A stretch of DNA of 10,527 nucleotides, taken from positions 1 through 10,527 of the forward strand of contig NZ_JAIWOI010000266.1 of assembly GCF_020217005.1 (NCBI RefSeq), in the 5' to 3' direction. The position numbers were made by a program, and so were the translations under genes. The notes beneath the pieces are model-generated. The model was not told where the DNA came from, did not search any database, and worked only from the letters and a program-made list of their open reading frames with translations. Origin of the DNA: Rheinheimera sp. GTDB taxonomy: Bacteria; Pseudomonadota; Gammaproteobacteria; Enterobacterales; Alteromonadaceae. This document shows, piece after piece, positions 1 to 9,056 of the stretch (the first letter of the stretch is position 1; each line of letters starts with the position of its first letter).

Positions 1-557
1 ATCTGAGCTGCGTTGGTACCGACCATACCGCCACCGATAATCACGACTTTGGCAGGTTCAACACCTGGTACGCCACCTAATAACATACCGCGACCGGCAC
101 ATGATTTTTCGAGTGCACGGGCACCAGCCTGAATCGACATACGGCCAGCCACTTCAGACATAGGAGCTAACAAAGGCAAGCCACCACGGTTGTCTGTGAC
201 TGTCTCATAAGCAATACAAATAGCTCTTGATTTGATCAGGTCTTCAGTTTGCGGCAGATCTGGTGCTAAGTGCAGGTAAGTAAACAAGATTTGGCCTTCA
301 CGCAACATAGCGCGCTCAACAGCCTGAGGCTCTTTTACTTTTACAATCATTTCTGCTTTAGCGAAGACTTCAGCAGCAGTAGTTAATACTGTTGCCCCTG
401 CAGCCTGATAGGCATCATCGCCAAAACCAATGCCGCTACCTGCGTTGTGTTCAACAAAAACAGTGTGGCCAAGAGCAGTCAGCTCACGCACGCTGGCAGG
501 GGTCATACCGACGCGATATTCGTGGTTTTTAATCTCTTTAGGTACGCCAATAATCAT
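1..557 (-). CDS. ald: Alanine dehydrogenase, N-terminal 185 residues (3' end outside window)
   Basis: Catalyses NAD-dependent reversible oxidative deamination of L-alanine to pyruvate and ammonia in the cytoplasm. I translated the complement from the ATG at 557 and read 185 codons open to the window edge; the rest of the gene lies to the left. The start MIIGVPKEIKNHEYRVG is typical of the family. Residues known from the family to bind pyruvate or act in catalysis are at the expected positions: Arg15, Lys75 (in VKVKEP) and His96 (in TYLHLAP). The Rossmann dinucleotide motif IGGGMVGTNAA begins near residue 174, just before the edge. A GGCGGA ribosome-binding site lies a few bases upstream. It is divergent from lrp, and Lrp-family control of ald is known in other bacteria, so shared regulation is likely but inferred. 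Pyridine nucleotide transhydrogenase alpha is related, but the pyruvate-site residues favour Ald. Confidence 0.96.
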   Translation of the reverse strand, partial: MIIGVPKEIKNHEYRVGMTPASVRELTALGHTVFVEHNAGSGIGFGDDAYQAAGATVLTTAAEVFAKAEMIVKVKEPQAVERAMLREGQILFTYLHLAPDLPQTEDLIKSRAICIAYETVTDNRGGLPLLAPMSEVAGRMSIQAGARALEKSCAGRGMLLGGVPGVEPAKVVIIGGGMVGTNAAQ

Positions 558-596
558 GATATTCCGCCTGTGTAGGGTTGAGTAAAATTTTTGCCT

Positions 597-602
597 AGTA
601 TA
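597..602 (-). promoter_or_regulatory. Possible ald -10 box
   Basis: On the minus strand the sequence TATACT lies 39 bases upstream of the ald ATG, a reasonable -10 element. No good -35 box stands 16-18 bases further upstream (the bases there read AGGTAA), so if this is a promoter it may need an activator such as Lrp. This is weak evidence, by eye only. Confidence 0.25.
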
Positions 603-626
603 GTTACTGAATTGTAGTTTTACCTG

Positions 627-655
627 TTGTTTTTTGATGCGATCGCAGTTATAAA
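627..655 (+). promoter_or_regulatory. Possible lrp promoter
   Basis: TTGTTT (627-632) and TATAAA (650-655) are separated by exactly 17 bases, resembling a sigma-70 promoter. The predicted start near 662 would give a leader of about 30 bases to the lrp ATG. A perfect palindrome, TGCGATCGCA (638-647), fills most of the spacer. The -35 match is partial and the region is AT-rich, so chance matches are possible. Confidence 0.35.
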
Positions 656-692
656 TCCTGCTATAAGCTGAAAACTGAAATTTTTATCTGCC

Positions 693-1178
693 ATGTATGA
701 AACAAGTAAAAGTGTAAAAAAACTAGACCGGATAGACCGAAAAATTCTGACTGAATTACAACACGACGGCCGTATTGCTAACGTTGAATTAGCGAAAAGG
801 GTAGGGCTTAGTGCGACCCCTTGTCTGGAGCGGGTACGTAAATTGGAGGCTGAAGGCTATATTTTAGGCTACACAGCACAAGTCGACCCGAATAAAGTAG
901 GTTCCGCGTTACTGGTTTTTGTTGAAATTACTTTAAGTAAAACCTCTCCGGAAGATTTTGATGAATTCAGTAAGGCTGTACAGAAGTTACATGAAATACA
1001 GGAATGCCATTTAGTCTCCGGCAGTTTCGACTTTTTATTAAAAACCCGGGTGGCCAATATGGCGGCGTATCGCGAGCTTTTGGGTGAAACTTTATTACGT
1101 TTACCCAGTGTGCGCGGGAGCCGTACTTATGTGGTGATGGAAGAAGTAAAACAAACCACTTTTGTGGCTGTCAATTGA
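693..1178 (+). CDS. lrp: Leucine-responsive regulatory protein Lrp (AsnC family)
   Basis: Global transcription factor that binds DNA as dimers and higher oligomers, and senses leucine or alanine to control amino-acid metabolism genes. The 161 residues match E. coli Lrp (164) almost end to end. An N-terminal winged helix-turn-helix occupies about residues 11-60, with LDRIDRKILTELQ and the recognition region GLSATPCLERVRKLE. A RAM ligand-binding domain fills the rest, including LVFVEITL, IQECHLVSGSFDFLLKTRV and GETLLRLPSV. It ends in TYVVMEEVKQ as in the E. coli protein. The ATG at 693 has no clear Shine-Dalgarno sequence before it (the preceding bases are AT-rich), but it gives the correct family length. 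Divergence from ald suggests that Lrp controls ald and perhaps itself. The position directly upstream of ftsK is the same as in E. coli. Confidence 0.97.
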   Translation: MYETSKSVKKLDRIDRKILTELQHDGRIANVELAKRVGLSATPCLERVRKLEAEGYILGYTAQVDPNKVGSALLVFVEITLSKTSPEDFDEFSKAVQKLHEIQECHLVSGSFDFLLKTRVANMAAYRELLGETLLRLPSVRGSRTYVVMEEVKQTTFVAVN

Positions 1179-1190
1179 TGCAGGTGTCTT

Positions 1191-1380
1191 GATAGTTCCT
1201 ATATGAATTGGGCAAGCAGCATAGTCAACGACGCTATGACTTCAAGCTCGAAGGGGAACCCCAAAGGCATTGTTGCCAGAGCAAGGCGACGAGCGAGTGA
1301 GACCCCAGGAGCATAGTTGTTGCTATGTGACTGGGGCGAGCAGCGTAGTCAACGACGCTATGGCATCAAGGACGAAGGGG
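1191..1380. repeat. Pair of imperfect direct repeats with hairpins
   Basis: Two copies lie 124 bases apart: 1199-1256 and 1323-1380. By eye they match at 49 of 58 positions with no gap. Similarity extends a little further left with a 3-base gap (ATAGTT at 1192-1197 against 1313-1318). Each copy contains the core AGTCAACGACGCTATG and ends in CGAAGGGG. Each carries a small stem-loop: CATAG/CTATG at 1220-1238 and CGTAG/CTATG at 1344-1362. Between them, CCCCAG-GAG-CATAG (1303-1316) pairs with CTATG-TGA-CTGGGG (1323-1336) around the loop TTGTTG, and GGCA-TTGT-TGCC sits at 1266-1277. I see no reading frame, transposase or target-site duplication. It resembles a REP- or MITE-like dispersed intergenic element, but the family cannot be named from one window. 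Confidence 0.75.
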
Positions 1381-1492
1381 TTTTGTACAGCCACTGTTCA
1401 GGCGTTAAAGTTTATATAACCTTTTGTCGCTGAAGTATTAGTCAATAAGGCTATTGCTTCATACGACCTGGGTATAAAGGGGTGCAACAGGG

Positions 1493-1523
1493 TTGTCACT
1501 CTGGTATCTTAAGTAGGTAGAAT
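1493..1523 (+). promoter_or_regulatory. Weak candidate ftsK promoter
   Basis: The 167 bases between the repeat block and ftsK must contain any dedicated ftsK promoter. The best pair I see is TTGTCA (1493-1498) and TAGAAT (1518-1523), but the 19-base spacing is longer than ideal. Another -10-like box, TATAAA (1473-1478), lacks a -35 partner. TAGAAT is repeated at 1527-1532. I see no LexA box of the form CTGT-N8-ACAG, although E. coli ftsK is known to have an SOS-regulated promoter. Confidence 0.2.
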
Positions 1524-1547
1524 TCTTAGAATAAATGGGATCTTGTT

Positions 1548-4208
1548 GTGTTGAGTGAAGCCAGAAGGTTACGAGCCAAATTATTGTTTTCTCTAAACGG
1601 AATGCAGCGTTTATCTGAAGTGGGATTGATCCTCAGCTTCGGTTTCGCTGCTTTTATGCTATTGGCTCTGATGTCATTTGACCCGGCTGACCCCAGCTGG
1701 TCACAGGCTGGTTATCAAACGGCTGTCCATAACTATGCAGGACCCAAAGGCGCATGGATTGCCGACATTCTTTTATTTACTTTTGGCTGGATCGCTTATT
1801 TGGTTCCGCCTTTGGTTGCTTTTGCCGGCTATTTGCTCACTCGCAGAACTATGGCGTTGTTGCAAATGGATTACCTGATTCTGGGGTTACGTCTTATAGG
1901 GATAGTGCTGAGTATCATCTGCGCCAGCGCTATTAGCAGTATTAATTTTAACGATATTTTTTATTTCTCATCAGGTGGTGTGGTAGGCGACGTGGTTGCA
2001 TCTATGCTAATGCCAAACTTTAATTTTATTGGCACCACTTTGCTGTTGTTATGTGGTTTATCTACGGGCTTAACCCTGGCTACCGGTATTTCCTGGGTCA
2101 CGGTGGCAGATGAACTAGGTGCATTAACTATGCGTCTGCTGCTCGCTTTGTATCAGACTCCAACTCGTTTGGGGCATTATCTGGCTCAGCGCTCAATGGC
2201 TAAAGAAATATCGCCTTTGTCTTTTCAGACGGGCGCTACAGAACCAGCGCGGCGACTAGAACCTGAAATATCGTCGGATACGACGCCAAAACCTGCAGAT
2301 ATATCATCTAGTGAACCCGTAGTTGCTCCCCAAGTGATAAGGTTAAACCCGATTTTGAGTGAAGCTGTACCTGCAACTAAGGTTACAGCCGAGGAAGAGC
2401 AGATCCCTTTATCAGATATTGAAGAGATCCAGCTGCATTCAAGCCGTGTTTATGTCTCTGATCCACAGAGAATTGAACCCTTACCTTTTGCCCCTTTGGA
2501 CGAAAAAACCGAAGCTGTGGCTTTTGTCAGTGTGGATACACTGGCTGATGATGATTTGAGCTTTTCTGCTGTGGATGATGGCTATTCACCGGAGCAATTA
2601 CAGCATCTGGAACAGAGTTTTGCTGAAGTAGAGCGTCAGACAGTGGTAGGTCCTGTTGTGCTGGACGAAGAAGATGAAGACGACACACCACAAGGTACCA
2701 GTTTCAGTCCTGATGATTTACCTTCACTTTCATTATTAGACAGACCTGACAAGGCCACTAATCCGATAGACCCAGCCGATTTAGAGCGGGTGTCACGTTT
2801 AGTTGAAACGAAGTTACTGGATTTTGGTGTAGACGCCAAAGTAGTGGCTGTATTGCCTGGACCTGTGGTGACACGCTTTGAGTTGGATTTAGCTCCAGGC
2901 GTCAAGGTGAGCAAAATCACAGGTTTATCCAAAGACTTAGCCCGTTCATTATCGGCCATCAGTGTGCGTGTGGTGGAAGTGATACCGGGTAAATCTTATA
3001 TAGGTCTGGAACTACCGAACCAATTCCGTGAGATAGTGCGCTTGTCTGAAGTGATAGGCGATGAAGTCTTTATACAATCCAAGTCGCCTTTAACTATGGT
3101 GCTAGGTAAAGACATTGCCGGTAAATCCGTCGTGGCCGATTTAGGCCGTATGCCGCATTTACTGGTGGCTGGTACTACAGGTTCAGGTAAATCAGTCGGC
3201 GTTAATGTAATGATTTGTAGTTTGCTCTATAAATCCACGCCTGAAGATGTACGCTTTTTGATGATCGACCCTAAGATGTTGGAATTATCTGTCTATGAAG
3301 GTATTCCGCATTTGCTGACAGAAGTCGTGACCGACATGAAAGAAGCGGCCAATGGCTTGCGTTGGTGTGTCGGCGAGATGGAGCGGCGTTACAAGCTGAT
3401 GTCAGCTTTAGGGGTGCGGAACTTAAAAGGCTACAACCAGAAAATTCAGGAAGCTATTGCTGCGGGCACACCTATTCGTGATCCAATTTGGAAACCTAGT
3501 GATAACATGATGACGATGCCACCAGAGCTTGAGAAGTTGCCCTCCATAGTCGTGGTGATTGACGAATTCGCTGACATGATGATGATAGTCGGTAAAAAAG
3601 TAGAAGAGCTGATTGCCCGCATAGCGCAAAAAGCCCGTGCCGCCGGTATTCACCTGATTTTAGCGACCCAGCGTCCATCTGTGGATGTGATTACAGGTTT
3701 AATTAAAGCCAATATTCCAACCCGTATGGCCTTCCAGGTGTCGTCAAAAATCGACTCCAGAACCATTTTGGATCAGCAAGGTGCCGAAAGTTTGTTAGGC
3801 CAGGGTGATATGTTGTACTTACCGCCGGGCTCAGGCGTTCCAACCCGTGTACATGGTGCTTTTGTCGATGACCATGAAGTGCATGCTGTCGTATCTGACT
3901 GGAAACGTCGTGGTAAACCAAATTACATCTCTGAAATTTTAAACGGCGAGCCCTCAGAAGACAGTTTGTTACCCGGTGAAACGATGGAAAATGATGATGG
4001 TGAGTCGGATCCTCTGTTTGATCAGGCTGTGGCCTTCGTTACTGAAAGCCGCAAAGCTTCGGTTTCTGGTGTACAAAGACGCTTCCGTATTGGCTATAAT
4101 CGCGCTGCGCGTTTAGTTGAGCAAATGGAAATGAGCGGTATCGTCAGTGGCGCAGGCCATAACGGTAACCGCGAAGTATTAGCGCCTCCTCCTCCTAAAG
4201 TATTTTAA
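1548..4208 (+). CDS. ftsK: DNA translocase FtsK
   Basis: Divisome-anchored hexameric ATPase that pumps DNA towards dif and activates XerCD to resolve chromosome dimers at the septum. Residues 1-190 hold four predicted membrane helices (about 25-44, 70-95, 109-131, 158-183), with the family signature [11 protein letters not shown] between the first two. Residues about 200-400 form a low-complexity linker with an acidic run, LDEEDEDD, near 372. The motor follows, with Walker A GTTGSGKS at 542-549 and Walker B VVVIDEF with Asp672-Glu673. The gamma winged-helix domain (about 821-886) contains [21 protein letters not shown], which in E. coli recognises KOPS DNA. At 886 residues it is much shorter than E. 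coli FtsK (1329), because the linker is short; the functional domains are intact. The start is GTG at 1548 with GGGA seven bases upstream. The next codon, TTG at 1551, is also possible, and the first ATG (1602) would remove part of the N-terminus. Confidence 0.97.
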   Translation: MLSEARRLRAKLLFSLNGMQRLSEVGLILSFGFAAFMLLALMSFDPADPSWSQAGYQTAVHNYAGPKGAWIADILLFTFGWIAYLVPPLVAFAGYLLTRRTMALLQMDYLILGLRLIGIVLSIICASAISSINFNDIFYFSSGGVVGDVVASMLMPNFNFIGTTLLLLCGLSTGLTLATGISWVTVADELGALTMRLLLALYQTPTRLGHYLAQRSMAKEISPLSFQTGATEPARRLEPEISSDTTPKPADISSSEPVVAPQVIRLNPILSEAVPATKVTAEEEQIPLSDIEEIQLHSSRVYVSDPQRIEPLPFAPLDEKTEAVAFVSVDTLADDDLSFSAVDDGYSPEQLQHLEQSFAEVERQTVVGPVVLDEEDEDDTPQGTSFSPDDLPSLSLLDRPDKATNPIDPADLERVSRLVETKLLDFGVDAKVVAVLPGPVVTRFELDLAPGVKVSKITGLSKDLARSLSAISVRVVEVIPGKSYIGLELPNQFREIVRLSEVIGDEVFIQSKSPLTMVLGKDIAGKSVVADLGRMPHLLVAGTTGSGKSVGVNVMICSLLYKSTPEDVRFLMIDPKMLELSVYEGIPHLLTEVVTDMKEAANGLRWCVGEMERRYKLMSALGVRNLKGYNQKIQEAIAAGTPIRDPIWKPSDNMMTMPPELEKLPSIVVVIDEFADMMMIVGKKVEELIARIAQKARAAGIHLILATQRPSVDVITGLIKANIPTRMAFQVSSKIDSRTILDQQGAESLLGQGDMLYLPPGSGVPTRVHGAFVDDHEVHAVVSDWKRRGKPNYISEILNGEPSEDSLLPGETMENDDGESDPLFDQAVAFVTESRKASVSGVQRRFRIGYNRAARLVEQMEMSGIVSGAGHNGNREVLAPPPPKVF

Positions 4209-4219
4209 CTAAGGTGTAT

Positions 4220-4846
4220 ATGAAGAAAAACGTCGGAAAAAAAGCTGTGGCTCTGATTTTGTCTCTGGTATTGCCCGCCTTCATGGCTGCAGCCGATCAA
4301 GCTGAAGCATTACAGAAAAAACTGGCGCGTTTAACCAGCTTTCAGGCCAGTTTCGATCAAAGCGTTGTTGATGCCAGCAATAAGCTGATCCAGCAAGGCG
4401 AAGGCATGTTGTCATTAAAACAGCCGTCTTTATTTCGTTTTGAAACCCAGACGCCTGAGCCAAACCTGTTTATTGGTGATGGTAAAACCTTGTGGTTTTA
4501 TGCTGAATTATTGGATCAGGTCAGCATTTATGACGCCAAAGAACAAGTACAAAAGACTCCTTTTGTGCTTTTGACTTCACACGACCCTAAATTATGGGCT
4601 CAGTACAGTGTGACAGGGGCCGATGATCAGTTTGATATCACACCGAAAGACCCAAGCAATGCGGTGAAAAAGCTCAGTCTTAAATTTGCAGGTTTAGCTT
4701 TATCAAAAATGATCGTCACCGACAGTAATGGCCAGAACAGCACTTTTGATTTTAATCTGGTGCAATACAATACGCCTCTGGCTTCAGAACTATTTCAGTT
4801 TACTATTCCGGCCACAGCTGAAGTGGATGATCAACGCGTCAAGTGA
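4220..4846 (+). CDS. lolA: Outer-membrane lipoprotein carrier protein LolA
   Basis: Periplasmic chaperone that takes lipoproteins released by the LolCDE transporter and hands them to LolB at the outer membrane. The protein has 208 residues (E. coli 203). It begins with a classic signal peptide: MKKNVGKK, then a hydrophobic stretch to about residue 22, with likely cleavage after the alanines in AFMAAAD. Family landmarks follow in order: LTSFQASFDQ, the QGEG...SLKQPSLFRFE segment, DGKTLWFY, TPFVLL and the C-terminal VDDQRVK, close to the E. coli ending VDDQRK. The ATG at 4220 is preferred over GTG at 4214 because AAGG (4211-4214) lies five bases before it and the mature signal begins MKK. It lies 11 bases after ftsK, and its stop overlaps the rarA start by GTGA, so the three genes are probably co-transcribed. 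Confidence 0.96.
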   Translation: MKKNVGKKAVALILSLVLPAFMAAADQAEALQKKLARLTSFQASFDQSVVDASNKLIQQGEGMLSLKQPSLFRFETQTPEPNLFIGDGKTLWFYAELLDQVSIYDAKEQVQKTPFVLLTSHDPKLWAQYSVTGADDQFDITPKDPSNAVKKLSLKFAGLALSKMIVTDSNGQNSTFDFNLVQYNTPLASELFQFTIPATAEVDDQRVK

Positions 4847-6167
4847 ACAACCTCGGCTTTGAATTCCACGACGATATCAGGCCTCTGGCAGCGCTGCTGA
4901 GGCCAACACAGTTATCTGACTATGTTGGACAGCAGCAAGTGCTGGGGCCCGGTACACCACTGCGTAAGGCGATAGAAGCAGGGCGCATTTCCTCTTTGAT
5001 TTTGTGGGGACCGCCAGGTACTGGCAAAACTACTTTAGCTGAGCTTATAGCTATTTATGCTAAAGCCGCTATCGCCCGTTTATCTGCGGTGACAGCTGGT
5101 GTAAAAGAAATACGTGAAGAGATCCAAGCAGCTAAACAAAGGTTAGTGCAGAATCAACGAACCTTGCTGTTCGTAGATGAAGTGCACCGTTTTAACAAAG
5201 CTCAGCAAGACGCCTTTTTACCCCATATTGAAGATGGCACCATTATTTTTATTGGTGCCACCACAGAAAACCCTGCGTTTGCACTTAATAACGCTATGTT
5301 ATCCCGCGCCCGTGTCTGCATTTTAAAAAAGCTGACCGCAGAGGACCTGACGTTAGTGATAGAGCGGGCAGTGGCGCATTATCAGCAACATGGCCAGCAA
5401 GTGCAGATTGGTTCTGAAGCCCAGTCATTATTATTGCAACTGGCTGATGGTGATGCCAGACGCTTATTAAACCTGTTCGAACAAGCGGTAGAAACAGCGC
5501 AGCAGGGCGCTGCCAACACTGAATTGACAGCTGATTTATTCCGCCAGTTAGTACCACGCCAATTACCGGGTTTTGACCAGCAGGGCGATATTTTTTACGA
5601 CTTAATTTCTGCCTTTCATAAATCGGTGCGTGGTTCCAACCCTGATGCCGCTTTGTATTGGTATTGCCGGATTTTAGAAGGGGGCGGCGACCCTCTCTAT
5701 GTTGCGCGCAGGCTACTGGCTATTGCCAGTGAAGATATAGGCAATGCAGACCCCCGGGCTTTGACTATTGGATTGGATGCCTGGGATACCTTTGCCCGTG
5801 TTGGTCCTGCAGAAGGGGAGCGGGCGATAGCGCAGGCGGCTGTTTATATGGCGTTAGCGCCAAAATCGAACGCAGTTTATAGCGCTTTTAACCAGATGCG
5901 GCAGTATGTACAGCAACATCCATCCTTTGAAGTGCCGGATCATTTGCGTAACGCACCAACTGCGCTGGCGAAACAACAAGGTTTTGGTAAAGCCTATCGC
6001 TATGCCCATAACGAACCAGGTGCTTATGCCGCAGGTGAGGCGTATTTACCAACTGAAATGGCTGGAATGAAGTTTTATCAGCCGTCTGATCGCGGTTTAG
6101 AGAAACAACTGCAGGACAAAATGGCCTATTTGGCGATGCTGGACCAACAAGCAAAAGGACAGGACTA

Positions 6168-6168
<1 letters not shown>
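4843..6168 (+). CDS. rarA: Replication-associated recombination protein RarA (MgsA), AAA+ ATPase
   Basis: Clamp-loader-like AAA+ ATPase related to eukaryotic Mgs1/WRNIP1, acting at stalled or gapped replication forks with SSB and RecA. It has 441 residues (E. coli 447). Walker A is GPPGTGKT at 56-63, and Walker B is [16 protein letters not shown] with Asp112-Glu113. Sensor 1 lies in [10 protein letters not shown] near 138-147, and sensor 2 in [13 protein letters not shown] near 203. The conserved C-terminal half includes [51 protein letters not shown] and APKSNAVY, which form the tetramerisation region. The start is GTG at 4843, overlapping the lolA stop by four bases; the beginning MNNLGFEF aligns with E. 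coli MSNLSLDF, which supports this start. No strong Shine-Dalgarno is visible, so translational coupling to lolA is likely. Its stop TAA shares one base with the crcB ATG. Confidence 0.97.
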
Positions 6169-7840
<1,672 letters not shown>

Positions 7841-7858
7841 TTAGCAGGCTTAGTTGTA

Positions 7859-7879
7859 TGGAGCAGCTTTTCTGTTCCA
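7859..7879 (+). other. Short hairpin after serS
   Basis: TGGAGCAG (7859-7866) pairs with CTGTTCCA (7872-7879) around the loop CTTTT, giving eight pairs with one G-U wobble. It is 18 bases past the serS stop and 18 bases before the next start. There is no uridine run behind it, so it is not a standard terminator. It may be an mRNA 3'-end stabiliser, a processing site or a leaky terminator between serS and the small gene. Confidence 0.35.
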
Positions 7880-7897
7880 GACTATTTGGTAACACTT

Positions 7898-8092
7898 ATG
7901 TCATTGATAAAAGAACAAGAAAAACCGAATAAAACACCTATACCACGTCATGTAGTAGTGCGTAAAACCCGCCAGAATCCAGTGAAGCAGATGTTACGCT
8001 GGGTGTACTGGTTGGTGTTGATTGGTGTGATTGCCGTAGTGGTGATAACCAGCTTAGACGCAGGTATGACTATGTACAAAGGGCTGAACTAA
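7898..8092 (+). CDS. Small single-pass membrane protein of unknown function
   Basis: I do not recognise this 64-residue protein. It begins MSLIKEQEKPNKTPIPRH and is strongly basic up to about residue 38 (several Lys and Arg, including VVRKTRQNPVKQ). One hydrophobic helix of about 20 residues follows (WVYWLVLIGVIAVVVITSL, roughly 35-53), then a short tail DAGMTMYKGLN. The positive-inside rule predicts the N-terminus in the cytoplasm and a short periplasmic tail. The ATG at 7898 is preferred; a TTG at 7886 would add four residues. The Shine-Dalgarno is poor. It lies 57 bases after serS in the same direction and just before a strong terminator, so it is probably the last gene of the serS transcript or has its own weak promoter. 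Coding character is supported by the basic-then-hydrophobic pattern and the placement, not by known homology. Confidence 0.65.
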   Translation: MSLIKEQEKPNKTPIPRHVVVRKTRQNPVKQMLRWVYWLVLIGVIAVVVITSLDAGMTMYKGLN

Positions 8093-8103
8093 CAGCCCTT
8101 TTT
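8078..8103 (+). terminator. Rho-independent terminator overlapping the end of the small gene
   Basis: AAAGGGCTG (8078-8086) pairs perfectly with CAGCCCTTT (8093-8101) around the six-base loop AACTAA, and the T-run continues to 8103. The loop holds the last codon and the TAA stop (8090-8092) of the small membrane protein gene. On the other strand the same stem is followed by TTTGTACAT, a weaker T-tract, so it may also help end the convergent tusE transcript. Confidence 0.88.
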
Positions 8104-8114
8104 CATGTACTGCT

Positions 8115-8450
8115 CTAAAGGCATTTTGCTGGCTTGGGCAAGCCCGCAATTCGTGTTGCCTGTTTAGCCGGGCCTTCCGGAAACAATAGAAAAAGATACT
8201 TACTGTTGCCTTTGTCCGGTCCTAATTTTTCTCCCATACTTTTCACCAGTAAACGTATGGCAGGTGAAGTTTGGTATTCCTGATAAAAAGCGCGGACAAA
8301 ATTTACGACTTCCCAGTGCGCCTCGGTCATGGTGATTTGTTCAAGACGGGCAAACTCTTCCGCCAGTTGTGGAGACCACAAGGTTAAATCAGCCAGATAG
8401 CCATGCTTATCCAGCGGGTAACTTTGGTTGTTTAAAATTAATTCAGTCAT
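8115..8450 (-). CDS. tusE: Sulfur relay protein TusE (DsrC family)
   Basis: Last carrier of the Tus relay: it accepts persulfide sulfur from TusBCD and delivers it to MnmA for 2-thiolation of U34 in Lys, Glu and Gln tRNAs. The protein has 111 residues (E. coli 109). Conserved blocks are AHWEVVNFVRAFYQEYQTSPAIRLLVK, KGNSKYLF.LFP and the C-terminal GPAKQATRIAGLPKPAKCL, with the active cysteine as the penultimate residue (Cys110). There is no second conserved cysteine in the C-terminal arm, which fits TusE rather than the sulfite-reductase DsrC; no dsrAB genes are seen. The ATG at 8450 shares its A with the tusB stop (TGATG). The frame remains open upstream, but that would run into tusB. It ends 11 bases from the terminator shared with the opposite strand. 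Confidence 0.96.
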   Translation of the reverse strand: MTELILNNQSYPLDKHGYLADLTLWSPQLAEEFARLEQITMTEAHWEVVNFVRAFYQEYQTSPAIRLLVKSMGEKLGPDKGNSKYLFLLFPEGPAKQATRIAGLPKPAKCL

Positions 8451-8701
8451 CAGAGTTGTTGCTTCGCCTGCAGCACCAAATCCAGCCACTCGCTGTCATT
8501 GAGTGCGGTAAAAGGTTCGGAGATAATTGCGCCTCGCACTGCTGCATCCAGCGCCAGACAATAAACAGGGCAAGGTAGACGGTTTAACTGGCCCCCAGTC
8601 ATTAAATACACGGCATCTTGTCTTAACAAGACTTTATCTTGTGCACCGGCAAGGTTCAATACATCAGATAACCTGTTGGTGCTTAGATCAAATAGTCTCA
8701 T
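8450..8701 (-). CDS. tusB: Sulfur relay subunit TusB (DsrH family)
   Basis: Small structural subunit of the heterohexameric TusBCD complex that passes sulfur from TusA to TusE. It has 83 residues against 95 in E. coli. The family pattern is visible: an N-terminal MRLFDLSTNRLSDVL, DKVLLRQDAVYLM near 22-34, CPVYCLALDAAVRGAI near 44-59, and a terminal DSEWLDLVLQAKQQL. The E. coli protein ends in a tryptophan after this helix; here the chain stops at QQL. Assignment rests partly on position between tusC and tusE, since TusB is the most divergent of the set. The ATG at 8701 lies one base after the tusC stop, with AAGG about six bases before it, inside the end of tusC. Confidence 0.9.
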   Translation of the reverse strand: MRLFDLSTNRLSDVLNLAGAQDKVLLRQDAVYLMTGGQLNRLPCPVYCLALDAAVRGAIISEPFTALNDSEWLDLVLQAKQQL

Positions 8702-8702
8702 A

Positions 8703-9056
8703 TCAGGCCTTAATCACATGCTGTTGCGTAGAAAACAATTGGCTTAGTTCCGCGCTCTCCAGCGGCTGCACGTCCAGCACAAGCACATTGGCTTGTAATT
8801 GGCGTTGCCGTAAAGATTCTGCACAAATATATAAATTTTCTATTTCGTAAAGTTCAAACAGTTTAAAACTACGCCTGAAATCTTTAACCATCAACTCTGA
8901 GCTGTCAGTGCTTTGTACCAGCTGGTAAACCGCATCGTCACTAAATACAACGCTGACCTGATGATCTACAGCTGACAGGGCAAAGATTAAGTCCAGACTT
9001 TCCTTTGCCGCTATACCTTCTAAAGGCAGTTTGGTCACTATCACAGCTATCTTCAT
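8703..9056 (-). CDS. tusC: Sulfur relay subunit TusC (DsrF family)
   Basis: Subunit of the TusBCD complex in tRNA 2-thiouridine synthesis. The 117 residues (E. coli 119) show the DsrE/F fold: MKIAVIVTKLPLEGIAAKESLDLIFALSAVD with a beta strand followed by a helix, HQVSVVFSDDAVYQLV, and a helix-rich region with the family-type FKLFELYEIENLYICAESL at about 66-84. Cys79 lies in YICAESL. The ATG at 9056 shares a base with the tusD stop (TGATG), a typical coupling arrangement; a TTG at 9059 would add one methionine but is less likely. No separate ribosome-binding site is visible, so translation probably depends on tusD. Confidence 0.94.
   Translation of the reverse strand: MKIAVIVTKLPLEGIAAKESLDLIFALSAVDHQVSVVFSDDAVYQLVQSTDSSELMVKDFRRSFKLFELYEIENLYICAESLRQRQLQANVLVLDVQPLESAELSQLFSTQQHVIKA

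Noticed and set aside
1191..1380. CRISPR array or riboswitch in the lrp-ftsK gap
   Set aside because: There are only two imperfect copies with a long internal segment, no cas genes, and no recognisable aptamer core.
1381..1400. ACAG and CTGT near the ftsK leader as a possible LexA box
   Set aside because: The order is reversed (ACAG before CTGT) with a three-base gap; the LexA consensus is CTGT-N8-ACAG.
2636..2959. 107-codon minus-strand open frame inside ftsK with a serine-rich run
   Set aside because: The serine run is the antisense of the acidic Glu/Asp linker codons of FtsK; it is a shadow.
8527..8850. 107-codon plus-strand open frame across tusB and tusC
   Set aside because: It is antisense to two recognised genes and has no ribosome-binding site or family resemblance.
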